A stretch of DNA of 64,000 nt from an uncultured Pelagibacteraceae bacterium (GCA_902587095.1 CACIJY010000001.1:186001-250000); one strand, 5' to 3'. Numbered from the stretch's first letter, positions 49,847-60,774 are shown. A program made the numbers and translations. The notes: generated by a model not told the origin, from the sequence alone.

Positions 49847-50563
49847 ATGAAAATATTCCCAGCCATAGATATTAAAGATAAAAAATGTGTACGCTTAGTT
49901 AAGGGTGATTTTGATAATAAAACGGAGTACAAAAATTCTCCTGTTGATCAAGCTAACAGCTATAAAGTTCACGGGTTTAAAAATCTACATATTGTTGATT
50001 TGGATGGAGCTTTAACTGGAGAAACCGTCAACGTTGATATTGTTCATGAAATAGTAAAAAAGTCTAATCTTAAAGTAGAGATAGGAGGAGGTATTAGAAA
50101 TTTTGATAGTATTAAAAAATATATTGATGCTGGTGTTGATAAAGTAATTTTAGGAAGTGCTGCAATTAAAGATAAAAAATTTTTAAAAGAAGCGTGTAAA
50201 AAATTTTCTGGAAAAATTGCTCTTGGTTTAGATTCAAAAAATGGTAAACTTTCGGTGTCTGCATGGAAAGAAAACTCAACTAAATCTACATTAGAATTTT
50301 TAAAAGAAGTAAATGATTATGGTGTGAGTAGATTAATTTTTACAGACATTAATAGAGATGGAACTAAAGAAAGCCCAAATTTTGATGAAACATCAAAAGT
50401 TGCAAGTATTTCTAATTGCCCGGTTATAATCTCGGGTGGGGTTTCGTCAATTAATGATATCATAAAAGCAAGGAACATGGAGAATATTGAGGGTATAATA
50501 GTTGGTAAAGCTATTTATGATGGCGATATTAAACTGGAAGAGCTAGTTAAAGAAGATGCTTAA
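49847..50563 (+). CDS. hisA: Phosphoribosylformimino-5-aminoimidazole carboxamide ribotide isomerase
   Basis: [36 protein letters not shown]. Confidence 0.97.
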   Translation: MKIFPAIDIKDKKCVRLVKGDFDNKTEYKNSPVDQANSYKVHGFKNLHIVDLDGALTGETVNVDIVHEIVKKSNLKVEIGGGIRNFDSIKKYIDAGVDKVILGSAAIKDKKFLKEACKKFSGKIALGLDSKNGKLSVSAWKENSTKSTLEFLKEVNDYGVSRLIFTDINRDGTKESPNFDETSKVASISNCPVIISGGVSSINDIIKARNMENIEGIIVGKAIYDGDIKLEELVKEDA

Positions 50564-51311
50564 AAATCGAATAATACCTTGTTTAGATGTAAAAAATGGG
50601 CGCGTTGTAAAGGGTATTAACTTTGTTGACTTAAAGGATGCAGGCGATCCAGTTGAACAAGCAAAAATTTATAGTGATGGCGGAGCAGATGAAATTTGTT
50701 TTTTGGACATTACAGCTTCAAATGAAAATAGAAACACAATTTATGAAGTGGTGGAAAAAACTTCCAAAAAATGTTTTGTTCCTTTAACTGTTGGGGGAGG
50801 AATAAGAAGTATAGAAGATATTAATAAGCTACTTAACTGTGGTGCTGATAAAGTATCAATCAACACAGCAGCTGTTCAAAATTCTAAAGTCGTTATCGAT
50901 AGTTCAAAAAAATTTGGCTCCCAATGCATTGTTGTTGCAATAGATGCAAAGAAAAATGGAAAAAATTGGGAAATATTTACCCACGGAGGAAGAAACAGCA
51001 CTGGCATAGATGCAATAGTATATGCAAAAAAAATGGAAGAATGTGGTGCTGGAGAATTATTAGTTACCTCTATGGATAGAGATGGAACCCAAGTTGGTTA
51101 TGATATTGAATTAATGTCAAAAATATCATCTAAGGTAAATATACCAGTAATTGCATCTGGAGGAGTTGGTAATCTCGATCATTTAGTTGAGGGTATAAAA
51201 CTAGGAAAAGCAAGCGCTGTCCTTGCAGCCTCAATATTTCACTATGGAAAACATTCCATAAAAGAAGCAAAGGAATATTTGGATTCAAAAGGGATTCCTG
51301 TTAGAATTTAG
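50556..51311 (+). CDS. hisF: Imidazole glycerol phosphate synthase subunit HisF
   Basis: [35 protein letters not shown]. Confidence 0.98.
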   Translation: MLKNRIIPCLDVKNGRVVKGINFVDLKDAGDPVEQAKIYSDGGADEICFLDITASNENRNTIYEVVEKTSKKCFVPLTVGGGIRSIEDINKLLNCGADKVSINTAAVQNSKVVIDSSKKFGSQCIVVAIDAKKNGKNWEIFTHGGRNSTGIDAIVYAKKMEECGAGELLVTSMDRDGTQVGYDIELMSKISSKVNIPVIASGGVGNLDHLVEGIKLGKASAVLAASIFHYGKHSIKEAKEYLDSKGIPVRI

Positions 51312-51312
51312 A

Positions 51313-51585
51313 ATGCTTGATACGTTAGAGGATCTATTTAATCTTGCCAGAGACAGAAAAAAAAAACCAATCGACGGATCCTATACCAACAAATTGTTAA
51401 CAGATAAAAATTTGAGTAAAGAAAAAGTTTTAGAGGAAATTAAAGAGCTCATTGAAGCTGTTAAAACTAACAATAATCAAATTCACGAAGCCGCAGATGT
51501 ATTTTATCATTTAATTATGTATTTGGAGGCGAATGATATTAAAATCGAAAACGTAATGTCCGAACTAAAAAAAAGAAAAAAATAA
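51313..51585 (+). CDS. hisE: Phosphoribosyl-ATP pyrophosphatase
   Basis: MLDTLEDLFNLARDRKKKPIDGSYTNKLL, HEAADVFYHLIMYLE; after hisF. Confidence 0.92.
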   Translation: MLDTLEDLFNLARDRKKKPIDGSYTNKLLTDKNLSKEKVLEEIKELIEAVKTNNNQIHEAADVFYHLIMYLEANDIKIENVMSELKKRKK

Positions 51586-51590
51586 TTGGT

Positions 51591-51935
51591 ATGGGAAAAA
51601 TAAAACTTATTTTTTATATCGTATTAGCTTTTGTAATCTACAAGGGTTATGTAGCTTTTACTAATTTTGAAATTGGTGTGGAAGATAGGGTAGCTGAAAT
51701 TTCGGAAAAAGCTGAATTTGAGAGAGAAGGAACGGTCATTGGACTTATGATGTATTTAGGTGATCCACCAGGATTAAAAGAACACCTGTACACTGAAGGC
51801 AAATCTAAATGTTTAGCAATGAAACAAATTGCAGAGGAAACTTCGTTTGCTTATTATGAGTGCGTAAGAGTTAGAGCGGTTTTAGTAGGCAAAAAAATTG
51901 TAGATATAATTGATGAGATTGAGGTTATTGAATGA
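51591..51935 (+). CDS. Conserved hypothetical exported/membrane-anchored protein
   Basis: 114 aa, N-terminal hydrophobic segment; 5 bp after hisE. Confidence 0.65.
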   Translation: MGKIKLIFYIVLAFVIYKGYVAFTNFEIGVEDRVAEISEKAEFEREGTVIGLMMYLGDPPGLKEHLYTEGKSKCLAMKQIAEETSFAYYECVRVRAVLVGKKIVDIIDEIEVIE

Positions 51936-52297
51936 CTTATGATGATAACAATATATTTGCAAAGATTTTAAGAGGAGAGATACCTTGTAAAAAAATTTAT
52001 GAAGATGAATATGTTTTATCTTTTTATGATATTAATCCTCAAAAGAAAATTCACGCTTTAGTAATACCAAAAGGCAAGTTTATTGATTTGGATGATTTTG
52101 CTTCCAAGGCTTCCGAAAAAGAGATTTCAGGATTTATTAAAGGCATCAATATTGTTGCAAAAAAATTACAAATTTCTTCTGATACGGGAAAAGGTTATAG
52201 GGCTTTATCTAATATTAATGAAAATGGTGGACAAGAAGTACCTCACTTACATTTTCATCTTTTTGGTGGAGAAAAAGTTGGTAAGATGGTGGAATGA
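51932..52297 (+). CDS. HIT-family protein
   Basis: DDNNIFAKILRGEIPCKKIYEDEYVLSFYDINPQ; VPHLHFHLFGG HIT motif. Confidence 0.95.
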   Translation: MTYDDNNIFAKILRGEIPCKKIYEDEYVLSFYDINPQKKIHALVIPKGKFIDLDDFASKASEKEISGFIKGINIVAKKLQISSDTGKGYRALSNINENGGQEVPHLHFHLFGGEKVGKMVE

Positions 52298-52800
52298 TTC
52301 CAGTAGAGAGAAATTTCTTAGAACTTAGAGATTTAAAAAAACTGAGGTTTAATTCACTCAAGCAAACTAAATTTTTAATAAAAAAAGTTAAACCTAACTT
52401 TCAATTAAATAAATTTTTTTACAAACAAGTTGGAAAAAAACACAGGTGGATAGATAGACTTAGTTGGTCTAATGAGAAATGGATTAATTTTATCTCAAAC
52501 AAAAACTTAGAAACTTATGTTATAAGCGAGCCTGATGATTTAATTGGCTTTTTTGAACTTTTGCACAATCCAGATTTAAATGAAACAGAGATTTCTTATT
52601 TTGGATTATTAGAGGAATATATTGGAAAAGGTATCGGTGGATATGCTTTAAGTGAAGCAATAAAAAAATCATTTGAAAAAAATATTAAAAGAGTCTGGCT
52701 TCACACATGTACTCTTGATCATCCCAATGCTTTAAAAAATTATATTGCACGAGGCATGACAGTGTTTAAAAAAGAAAATATCAATATATTGGATAGTTAA
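52294..52800 (+). CDS. GNAT-family N-acetyltransferase
   Basis: AEISYFGLLEEYIGKGIGGYALSEAI-type acetyl-CoA-binding segment (TEISYFGLLEEYIGKGIGGYAL); VWLHTCTLDHPNALKNYIARGM. Confidence 0.85.
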   Translation: MIPVERNFLELRDLKKLRFNSLKQTKFLIKKVKPNFQLNKFFYKQVGKKHRWIDRLSWSNEKWINFISNKNLETYVISEPDDLIGFFELLHNPDLNETEISYFGLLEEYIGKGIGGYALSEAIKKSFEKNIKRVWLHTCTLDHPNALKNYIARGMTVFKKENINILDS

Positions 52801-53348
52801 TTAAATTTTTTTAAGTCAAATAAATTATGATCAATAATCTTATTTACTTCTGTAATTATGATTTCTGTGAGAACAGAATTGTTATAAATATCTGTAGTTT
52901 TCCAACCTTTTAAGTGTAAATTATCTTTATCAAAGAAAACTTTGATTTCAATATTTTGATAATTTAAATTTATAATTAATTTACCATATTCATTTTTAAT
53001 GTCTCTTGATCCAAGTTCATCAATTAAATACTCTTTATCTAAAAGTTTATAGAAAGAGGTATTTTCTAATTTGTAAAAGTTAGGAATTTTAGAATTTATA
53101 TTTTTAATTACTAGATATTTACCGTCCGAAACTAGTATTTTACCTGAGTTGTCATATTTGCAATTTATTTTTCTATTAAAAACCAGAATGCAATTCCCTG
53201 TCTCTTTGTTTTGGTCAATTTTTTGTATAAAATTAAAATTATAATTATTAGTATTCTCTAAATTCGTTATTATTTTTTTTGTTATATCTGAAGAGGCCTT
53301 AACAGTTATAAAAAAAGTGATCGATACATAAATTAATAAACATCTCAT
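52797..53348 (-). CDS. LolA-like outer-membrane lipoprotein carrier protein
   Basis: Signal peptide; NYNFNFIQKID...GNCILVFNRKINCKYDNSGKILVSDGKYLVI; position next to ftsK. Confidence 0.72.
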   Translation of the reverse strand: MRCLLIYVSITFFITVKASSDITKKIITNLENTNNYNFNFIQKIDQNKETGNCILVFNRKINCKYDNSGKILVSDGKYLVIKNINSKIPNFYKLENTSFYKLLDKEYLIDELGSRDIKNEYGKLIINLNYQNIEIKVFFDKDNLHLKGWKTTDIYNNSVLTEIIITEVNKIIDHNLFDLKKFN

Positions 53349-55417
53349 CAGAGGACTTCTCTTTTACCCACATGATTTGCTTTACTCACAATTCCATTTT
53401 CTTCCATTGTATCAATTATTCTGGCAGCTCTATTGTAACCAATTTGAAGTTTTCTTTGTAAAAATGATGTAGAAGCTTTTCTCTCAGATTTTACAATTTC
53501 CAAAGCTACTTCATATAAATCATCTAACTGATCATTACTTTTCTTGTCATCAGTATATTTATCATTCTCATCCGATAAATTTAAGATTTCATCAACATAT
53601 TCTGGTTCACCTTGGGATCTTAAAAAATTATTTATTTTTTCAATTTCATTTTCTGATACAAAAGGAGCATGAATTCGAGTAATTCTGTTTGCTGAAGACA
53701 TAAATAACATATCACCCTTTCCTAATAATTGTTCTGCACCTTGTTCCCCGAGTATAGTCCTGCTGTCTATTTTTGAAGAAACTTGAAATGATACCCTTGT
53801 TGGAAAATTTGCCTTAATAGTTCCAGTGATAACATCTACACTTGGTCTTTGTGTGGCCATTATAATATGAATGCCAGCGGCTCTTGCCATTTGTGAAAGT
53901 TTTTGAATATAATTTTCTATTTCTTTACCTGCAACTAACATTAGATCTGACATCTCATCAACGACGACCACAATATAAGGCATTGGTAGTTTGTGTTTTG
54001 TATTATATCCTCCAATATTTCTAACCCCGACTTTTGTCATTAATTTGTATCGATTCTCCATTTCTTTAACCACCCAACCTAAAACAGTAGCAGCTTTTTT
54101 TGCCTCAGTTATTACTGGGCATAATAGATGCGGAATACCTTCGTAAGTTGACAGCTCAAGCATTTTTGGATCAATCAATATAAATTTACATAAATCTGGT
54201 TTATGCCTATATAAAAGAGAAATTAGTATAGTGTTTATACACACTGACTTACCCGATCCGGTAGTCCCTGCAATCAGTAAGTGAGGCATAGAAGACAAGT
54301 CCCCGATAATTGGTTGTCCTGATATATTTTTTCCTAGTGCTATTGGTAAAATTAATTCTTTATTATTAAATTTAGGGCTATTAATAATTTCTTTTAGTAA
54401 TACGTTATCTCTCTCTTGATTTGGTAATTCAATTCCTACTGAGCTTGATCCTGGAACTACAGAAATTCTAGCTGATTCTGAACTTGTATTTCTAGCTATA
54501 TCGTCAGATAAATTTATTATCTTTGAAACCTTTACTCCAGCGGCAGGCTCGAACTCATTTAAGGTTACTACTGGGCCTGAACTAATTTTTTTTATTTTAC
54601 CCTCTACACCAAAGTCTAAAAGTATTTTTTCAAGAAATTCTTCATTCAAATCACTTCTTAAATTATTTTTTTTATTTTTTGCCTTTGGTTGATCTAATAA
54701 TTCAAGTTTCGGTAAATTAAATATTTTTTTTTGTTTTTCGATACTTAGATCTTTTTTTTCAAAAGAGAAGGTCTCTTGTATTTTATCAGAAGTAATAAAA
54801 TTTTCTTTTATTACTTCTTCAGGTTCATTTGATATTTTTGTTTTTTTATTATTAAAAATATTTTTAAAAAAAGATAACCATTTTAATTTAAAGTTAATGC
54901 TTATAAGAAATAATATTATAAATAGAAATAGTTGAAAATAATATGAAATATTTGTATTTAAATTAACAACTTTAAAGAATATTTTGTCATAAAAGTAGTT
55001 TCCTACAAAACCTCCGTTTCCATTTATTATTAAAAAAAATGCTTCTTTATAGAACTGTGTTAGAAAAATAGTGCCAACAATTGAATAACAAACTATGTAA
55101 AATAAACTATTTATTATTTGTGTTAAATTTTTGTGATAAACTACTGTGATTGATAAAAATATCAAAGATATAGGTAAAAAATAAGAAATCAGTCCGATCG
55201 ACTGTAATAAAAAATCAGCACCAATGCTTCCATTGATACCCAAAATATTAATTATTTCCTGATTTTTTGGATAAATAAAATTTGGATCGTCTGGACTATA
55301 GCTGATTAAGGCTAGTAATATTAGAATTGAAAAAATTAGTATTAAAATTCCGAATAACTCAATAAGCCTTTTTAGGGTGAAATTCCTAACCTTTTCAATA
55401 CTACTTTTAAAATCCAT
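53348..55417 (-). CDS. ftsK: DNA translocase FtsK
   Basis: N-terminal TM region; PHLLIAGTTGSGKSVCINTILISLL; C-terminal gamma domain SFLQRKLQIGYNRAARIIDTMEENGIV. Confidence 0.97.
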   Translation of the reverse strand: MDFKSSIEKVRNFTLKRLIELFGILILIFSILILLALISYSPDDPNFIYPKNQEIINILGINGSIGADFLLQSIGLISYFLPISLIFLSITVVYHKNLTQIINSLFYIVCYSIVGTIFLTQFYKEAFFLIINGNGGFVGNYFYDKIFFKVVNLNTNISYYFQLFLFIILFLISINFKLKWLSFFKNIFNNKKTKISNEPEEVIKENFITSDKIQETFSFEKKDLSIEKQKKIFNLPKLELLDQPKAKNKKNNLRSDLNEEFLEKILLDFGVEGKIKKISSGPVVTLNEFEPAAGVKVSKIINLSDDIARNTSSESARISVVPGSSSVGIELPNQERDNVLLKEIINSPKFNNKELILPIALGKNISGQPIIGDLSSMPHLLIAGTTGSGKSVCINTILISLLYRHKPDLCKFILIDPKMLELSTYEGIPHLLCPVITEAKKAATVLGWVVKEMENRYKLMTKVGVRNIGGYNTKHKLPMPYIVVVVDEMSDLMLVAGKEIENYIQKLSQMARAAGIHIIMATQRPSVDVITGTIKANFPTRVSFQVSSKIDSRTILGEQGAEQLLGKGDMLFMSSANRITRIHAPFVSENEIEKINNFLRSQGEPEYVDEILNLSDENDKYTDDKKSNDQLDDLYEVALEIVKSERKASTSFLQRKLQIGYNRAARIIDTMEENGIVSKANHVGKREVL

Positions 55418-55477
55418 AAAGAATCAAATTTATCACTTTGTATCATTTAATATTTATTGTTAAAATTAAAAAAAATT

Positions 55478-56572
55478 ATGTCTATTTGCTTAATAGGAAA
55501 AAATTTAACAGCGTTAGTATTATCAAAAATTTTAATTAATAAAGGTATTAGTGTTGATTTGTGTTATTCTAATAATAAAATACCAGAGAAAAAACTAAAT
55601 ACAAGCTCTAGAACAATTGGATTATCCAATGACAGTATTGAATTTTTGGAAAGTCAAAAAATAATACATAGAAAAAATTGCTGGAGTATAAAAAAAATTA
55701 ATCTGTATAAGGGGAAAAGCTCAAAAAGCTTTTTAAATTTTAAATCTAATAAAAGTAATTTTTTTATGACTTCTTATAACGATTTATATAAGTCTCTAGA
55801 AGCTTCACTTAAGAGAAACAAACTTATAAGAATTAACAAAAAAAATAGCGCTAAATCTTTTTTAGAGTTATTAAAAAAAAATTATGAAATAATTATTATT
55901 ACTGATGCTAATAATTCTTTATTTAAAAAATACTTCAGCAAAAGTATTACAAAAGATTATAATAGCATAGCATTTACAACTATAATTAGTCATAAAAGTA
56001 TTAAAAATAATGTTGCAGAACAATATTTTACAAATTGTGGGCCTTTGGCCTTTTTGCCGATCTCAAATACAGAAACTTCAGTTGTCTTTTCTGTTTTTGA
56101 TAAAGATCTTATGAAAAATAAGTTAGAGGTGATAAAATTAATTAAGCATTATAATAATTTTTACAAAATAAATAAAATAGGAAATTTGCAAGAATTTCCA
56201 ATAAATTTATCTCTCTCTCGAAAATACTTTCATAAGAATATTTTATCATTTGGAGATACTTTGCATAAGGTGCATCCTCTAGCTGGACAGGGATTTAATA
56301 TGACTTTAAGAGACGCCAAGATTCTAAGTGAATTAATTAAAAATAATTTAGATCTTGGATTAAATTTAGATGCAGTTTTAGAAAAGTTTGAAGTTAAAAG
56401 AAAAAATTCAAACTTTGTATTTGCGATGGGAGTAGATTTTTTACACGAATTTTTCAAATTTATTAATAAATATAATACTAAATCTGTTGATAATCTTTTT
56501 AAATTAATGAATAAGAATATGTTTATTAAGAAAAAAATAGAAAATTTTGCTGATAAAGGATTTATTTTTTGA
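55478..56572 (+). CDS. UbiH/UbiF-family FAD-dependent hydroxylase
   Basis: SICLIGKNLTALVLSKILINKG, FGDTLHKVHPLAGQGFNMTLRDAKILSELI. Confidence 0.87.
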   Translation: MSICLIGKNLTALVLSKILINKGISVDLCYSNNKIPEKKLNTSSRTIGLSNDSIEFLESQKIIHRKNCWSIKKINLYKGKSSKSFLNFKSNKSNFFMTSYNDLYKSLEASLKRNKLIRINKKNSAKSFLELLKKNYEIIIITDANNSLFKKYFSKSITKDYNSIAFTTIISHKSIKNNVAEQYFTNCGPLAFLPISNTETSVVFSVFDKDLMKNKLEVIKLIKHYNNFYKINKIGNLQEFPINLSLSRKYFHKNILSFGDTLHKVHPLAGQGFNMTLRDAKILSELIKNNLDLGLNLDAVLEKFEVKRKNSNFVFAMGVDFLHEFFKFINKYNTKSVDNLFKLMNKNMFIKKKIENFADKGFIF

Positions 56573-57217
56573 TTATTGTAACGTTTTGTTAATAAAGTTA
56601 TCTGATGTATATAATTTTATTATCTGTTCTAATTTATTTTTTCTATACTCTAAATCTTTAGCCTCTAAAAGCATTTGTTTTTCCTCTTTTGAAAATGGCG
56701 CAGCCATTGAAAGAGTATTTATTGTTTGATCTATACTTTGTTTTTCAAGCTCATTCCAATTTACTATGTAGCCCTGTTTATCAAAAATATTTTTAAGATT
56801 ATTGAGTATAAGATTTAGGTCTGAGAAATTTATATTTTCTCTTTCATTCTTTATATCATTTTCAAATCCCTTATAATCAATTTTAAATTCTCTAAAAAGT
56901 TTCCCATTATCTAATTCTTCAATAATATTAAATCTAGTTATCCCACTTAAAACTACTACATATCTGCCATCGTCTGTTTCATTAAAGCTGGATATTTTGC
57001 CTAAGCTTCCAATTTTAAAAAGTTCAGGCTTTTTTGAATTTGACATTCCTTTCGGCTGTATCATCCCAATCATTCGATTGGATTTAATACTCTCATCAAT
57101 CATTTGAATATATCTTGGTTCAAAAATGTTTAGCGGTGCAGAAGTCTTAGGGAAAAATATAAAATTAGAAAGTGGAAAAACTGCAAGTGTATCCGGTAAA
57201 TCATTAATTTTGCTCAT
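56573..57217 (-). CDS. LON peptidase N-terminal (substrate-binding) domain protein
   Basis: LPDTLAVFPLSNFIFFPKTSAPLNIFEPRYIQMIDESI; start moved to MSKIND from 57271. Confidence 0.88.
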   Translation of the reverse strand: MSKINDLPDTLAVFPLSNFIFFPKTSAPLNIFEPRYIQMIDESIKSNRMIGMIQPKGMSNSKKPELFKIGSLGKISSFNETDDGRYVVVLSGITRFNIIEELDNGKLFREFKIDYKGFENDIKNERENINFSDLNLILNNLKNIFDKQGYIVNWNELEKQSIDQTINTLSMAAPFSKEEKQMLLEAKDLEYRKNKLEQIIKLYTSDNFINKTLQ

Positions 57218-57319
57218 ATAACTAAAAATTAACAAATTATTGATAAAAGATCTATGTTCATATTGTTGCATTATTATATTAAAAAAAGGATGTTAATTAT
57301 TAAAATACTATCTTAATTT

Positions 57320-58762
57320 ATGAGTAATTTTAACGATGAAAGTTTGTATTCTAAGGGTTTAGAGCAATTTAAGAAAAATAAATTAGATAACTCTTTGGGT
57401 TTTCTACTGAATATAAAAAAAAAAAATTTAAATACACTTAAACTAATATCTCAAATACATATCAAAAAAAATGATTTTAAGAATGCAAAAATATCTTTAG
57501 GTAAAATCCTAAATTTAAATAAAAAAAATTTATTTGCCCTAAATTATTTAGGAGACTTGAATAGGTCTGAAAAAAATTATGTAGAGGCTGAAAAATTTTA
57601 CATTAAATCAATTTCTAGTGACAAAAATTTTTCTCCAGCCTATTTTAATTTGGCATCACTTTATGAGGATAAGGGTGAATTAAAACTTGCAAAAAAACAC
57701 TATCTTAAAGTCATTGAAATCGACAACAAAAATTATGCAGCCTTTTTTAATCTACAAAGACTTGATGAAAATTTTATAAATGATGAGATAATTAAAAAAA
57801 TTGATAATGAATTAAAAACTAACAATTATTTGAAAAACAAAAATATAGCCTACGGTCATTTTTTATTAGCCAATTATTATAGAAAAAAAAAGAAAATAGA
57901 TTTAGAAATTAAAGAATTGAATAAAGGGCACGATATTTTTTTTAATTCAGATAATATGAATAAATATTTTGTTAATTATTGGTTAGAAGTGGTTCCAAAA
58001 ATGATGAATAAAAAATTTTTGTTTAATGATAATAAAAAAAACAAAATTGCATCAAATGATATTGAGCCAATTTTTATTTTTGGTATTCCGAGATCTGGGA
58101 CAACTCTAGTAGAAACAATAATTACCTCCGGTAAGGAAAAAATTCATAATGCAGGTGAAAATTTTGTTCTTCAAAAAACTTTACAGAACTCACAATTAAA
58201 TAAAAAAATATATGAAAGTGAAAAATCTATAACCTTAGATATTAATTTTTTAAGAAAAAATATGGTTAAAAGTTATATGAAACAATTATCTATTCGGTCT
58301 AAAAAATTTAAGTTTATTGATAGAACTATGACAAATTTTTTCTTTTCTGAGATCTTATTAGAAATATTTCCAAACGCAAAAATTATAAATTGCAAAAGAG
58401 ATAGTTTTCACAATCTTGTAGCTATTTACCAACAGTGTTTAAATAATTTACCTTGGTCTCATAAAATTAAAGATATTAGAAAATATATTTCTATTTATAA
58501 TTATAAAATGAGCGATCTAGAGAAAAATTATAGTAAAAACATATTAAACGTTGAATTAAAAAAACTCACAGAGTTTCCAGAGGATATTTCAAAAGAAATA
58601 ATGTCTTTTTGTAAACTTGATTGGTCAGAAAAAGTACTGAAGTACTATAAAAGAAAAGACCTAATATGTACTACAGCAAGCAATATACAAATAAGAGAAA
58701 AAATTTTTAAATATGATAGTGCTAAGTTTTTACGCTACAAGGAACATTTTGATAATTTTTAA
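57320..58762 (+). CDS. TPR-repeat sulfotransferase
   Basis: N-terminal TPR repeats (AYFNLASLYEDKGELKLAKKHYLKVIEI); IFIFGIPRSGTTLVETII (5'-PSB). Confidence 0.9.
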   Translation: MSNFNDESLYSKGLEQFKKNKLDNSLGFLLNIKKKNLNTLKLISQIHIKKNDFKNAKISLGKILNLNKKNLFALNYLGDLNRSEKNYVEAEKFYIKSISSDKNFSPAYFNLASLYEDKGELKLAKKHYLKVIEIDNKNYAAFFNLQRLDENFINDEIIKKIDNELKTNNYLKNKNIAYGHFLLANYYRKKKKIDLEIKELNKGHDIFFNSDNMNKYFVNYWLEVVPKMMNKKFLFNDNKKNKIASNDIEPIFIFGIPRSGTTLVETIITSGKEKIHNAGENFVLQKTLQNSQLNKKIYESEKSITLDINFLRKNMVKSYMKQLSIRSKKFKFIDRTMTNFFFSEILLEIFPNAKIINCKRDSFHNLVAIYQQCLNNLPWSHKIKDIRKYISIYNYKMSDLEKNYSKNILNVELKKLTEFPEDISKEIMSFCKLDWSEKVLKYYKRKDLICTTASNIQIREKIFKYDSAKFLRYKEHFDNF

Positions 58763-58817
58763 CAAAAAGTCTATTGCTTAATTTGTAAAAAGCCTTTAAT
58801 TTTAAATAGATTTATAA

Positions 58818-58892
58818 GCGGGCGTAGCTCAGTGGTAGAGCGTCTCGTTGCCAACGAGAAGGTCGTGGGTTCAAGTCCCATTGCCCGCTCCA
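58818..58892 (+). tRNA. tRNA-Gly (anticodon GCC), CCA encoded
   Basis: GCGGGCGTAGCTCAGTGGTAGAGCGTCTCGTTGCCAACGAGAAGGTCGTGGGTTCAAGTCCCATTGCCCGCTCCA folds as a cloverleaf. Confidence 0.97.
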
Positions 58893-58900
58893 AATAATAT

Positions 58901-59239
58901 ATGAAAGATTTATCAAAAAAAAAATGTGTGCCCTGTGAGGGCGGTATTCCATCTTTTAAATTAAGTGAAATTCATAAATATCTAAAAAAAGTTGATGGGT
59001 GGGATGTTAAAAAAAATGATAATGAAAATTTTTATTTAATAAAAGAATTTAAGTTCGAGAATTTTATAAATGCTCAAAATTTTGTTAACAAAGTTGGAGA
59101 AATTGCTGAAACAGAGGGACATCATCCAGATATATGGTTTGGATGGGGATATGCAAAAATAAAAATATTTACTCATGCAATAAACGGTCTTGCAGAGAGT
59201 GATTTCATTCTTGCAGCTAAAATTGATAAGATTAATTAA
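58901..59239 (+). CDS. phhB: 4a-hydroxytetrahydrobiopterin dehydratase (PCD/DCoH)
   Basis: GWDVKKNDNENFYLIKEFKFENFINAQNFVNKVGEIAETEGHHPDIWFGWGYAKIKIFTHAINGLAESDFILAAKID. Confidence 0.94.
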   Translation: MKDLSKKKCVPCEGGIPSFKLSEIHKYLKKVDGWDVKKNDNENFYLIKEFKFENFINAQNFVNKVGEIAETEGHHPDIWFGWGYAKIKIFTHAINGLAESDFILAAKIDKIN

Positions 59240-60774
59240 TGTCTAAAGTGTCTAGTTTTCGAAAAAACTAGCACAGTATTTGTATTATTCGCAAATTTTA
59301 TAATTTCTTTATCTCTTATAGATCCATATGGTTGAATAATTGCCCTTACTCCTGATTGAATAAGTAATTCAATTCCATCAACAAATGGAAAAAAAGCATC
59401 GGATGCTGCAACTAGATTTTCTGTTTTATGATTAAACTTTCGCATTTTATTTACGGCGATCTCACAGCTATCTAGTCTACTAGGTTGTCCAGAGCCAATA
59501 CCTACAGTCGAACAATCGTTTGTCAATACAATCGCATTAGATTTTACAAATCTACATATATTGAAAGTGAAAATAAGATCATTTAACATTTTTTTACTAG
59601 GCTTCCTTTTCGAAACGACTTTAAAGTTTTGTTTAATAAAATTTTCATTATCAGAATTTTGCAAAATGAAACTTTTAGAAAGTGAGTTAATTACAATTTC
59701 ATTAAACTCATATTTTTGATTATTTTTAATAATTCTCAAGTTTTTTTTTTTCTTTAAAATTGACAAAGCTTTAGAATCAAAACCCTTAGCAACTATAACT
59801 TCAAAAAATTTTTTATTAATCTCCTTAGCAGTTTCATAATTAATTTTATAATTACATATAATAACTCCGCCAAAGGCACTTATAGGATCACAATTAAAAG
59901 CTTGTTTGAAGCTAAATAATTGTTTTTTATTAATTGACACTCCTGAGGGATTAGCATGTTTGATTATTATAGTACCAATCCCTTTTGGTAAGCTGTTTAT
60001 AATATCAAGTCCATAATAAATATCGTTATAATTGTTATAACTTAATTCTTTGCCATTTAATTTTTCTAATTCATTTAAATTATTCCTTGAATAAATTGCT
60101 CCTAATTGATGTGGATTTTCCCCATATCTTAATTTGTTTACTAGCGATCCATTGATAGTTATTTTTTTTGGAAATCTGTTATCATTAATTTTGTTAAAAT
60201 ATTTTGAAATATTTGAATCGTAATAAGCAGTCTCACTAAAAGCTTCTTGAGATAAATTTTTTCTGAATTTAAGGGAAGTAGAACCATTGTTAATATTCAT
60301 TTCACTGGCTAAATTATCTAATTGTTCATTTGAGGTTATTACAACCACATCTTTAAAGTTTTTTGCCGCCGATCTTACAAGTGCTGGACCACCTATATCA
60401 ATATTTTCGATTATTTTACTTTCACTTTTAGTTTTAAGAATAGTATTCTCAAAAGGGTAAAAATTAACAACCACAAGATCTATATTTTTAAAATCTTTGA
60501 CTTTCATTTGGTTTAAATGCTTTTTATTTTCTCTTTTAAATAGTATTCCTGAATGAATTTTTGGATGAAGAGTTTTTACTCTACCGTCTAAGATTTCTTG
60601 AAATTTTGTAAAATCACTTATTTCAATGCATTTAAATCCGAGTTTCTTAATATATTTATAGGTTCCTCCAGAACTTAAAATCTCTATTTTGAATTTTTTT
60701 AAAGTTGGTAAAATTTTAAGAAGATGAGACTTATCAGATACCGATATGATAGCCCTTTTAATTTTTCTATTCAT
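59236..60774 (-). CDS. purH: Bifunctional AICAR transformylase / IMP cyclohydrolase
   Basis: RAIISVSDKSHL, LSSGGTYKYIKKLG, DGRVKTLHPKIHSGIL, KHANPSGVSI. Confidence 0.98.
   Translation of the reverse strand: MNRKIKRAIISVSDKSHLLKILPTLKKFKIEILSSGGTYKYIKKLGFKCIEISDFTKFQEILDGRVKTLHPKIHSGILFKRENKKHLNQMKVKDFKNIDLVVVNFYPFENTILKTKSESKIIENIDIGGPALVRSAAKNFKDVVVITSNEQLDNLASEMNINNGSTSLKFRKNLSQEAFSETAYYDSNISKYFNKINDNRFPKKITINGSLVNKLRYGENPHQLGAIYSRNNLNELEKLNGKELSYNNYNDIYYGLDIINSLPKGIGTIIIKHANPSGVSINKKQLFSFKQAFNCDPISAFGGVIICNYKINYETAKEINKKFFEVIVAKGFDSKALSILKKKKNLRIIKNNQKYEFNEIVINSLSKSFILQNSDNENFIKQNFKVVSKRKPSKKMLNDLIFTFNICRFVKSNAIVLTNDCSTVGIGSGQPSRLDSCEIAVNKMRKFNHKTENLVAASDAFFPFVDGIELLIQSGVRAIIQPYGSIRDKEIIKFANNTNTVLVFSKTRHFRH

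Noticed and set aside
54235-54243. TTATACACA, a perfect TTATNCACA DnaA-box match
   Set aside because: Isolated and inside ftsK coding sequence, about 13 kb from the hemE/ppsR gap; expected by chance in AT-rich DNA.
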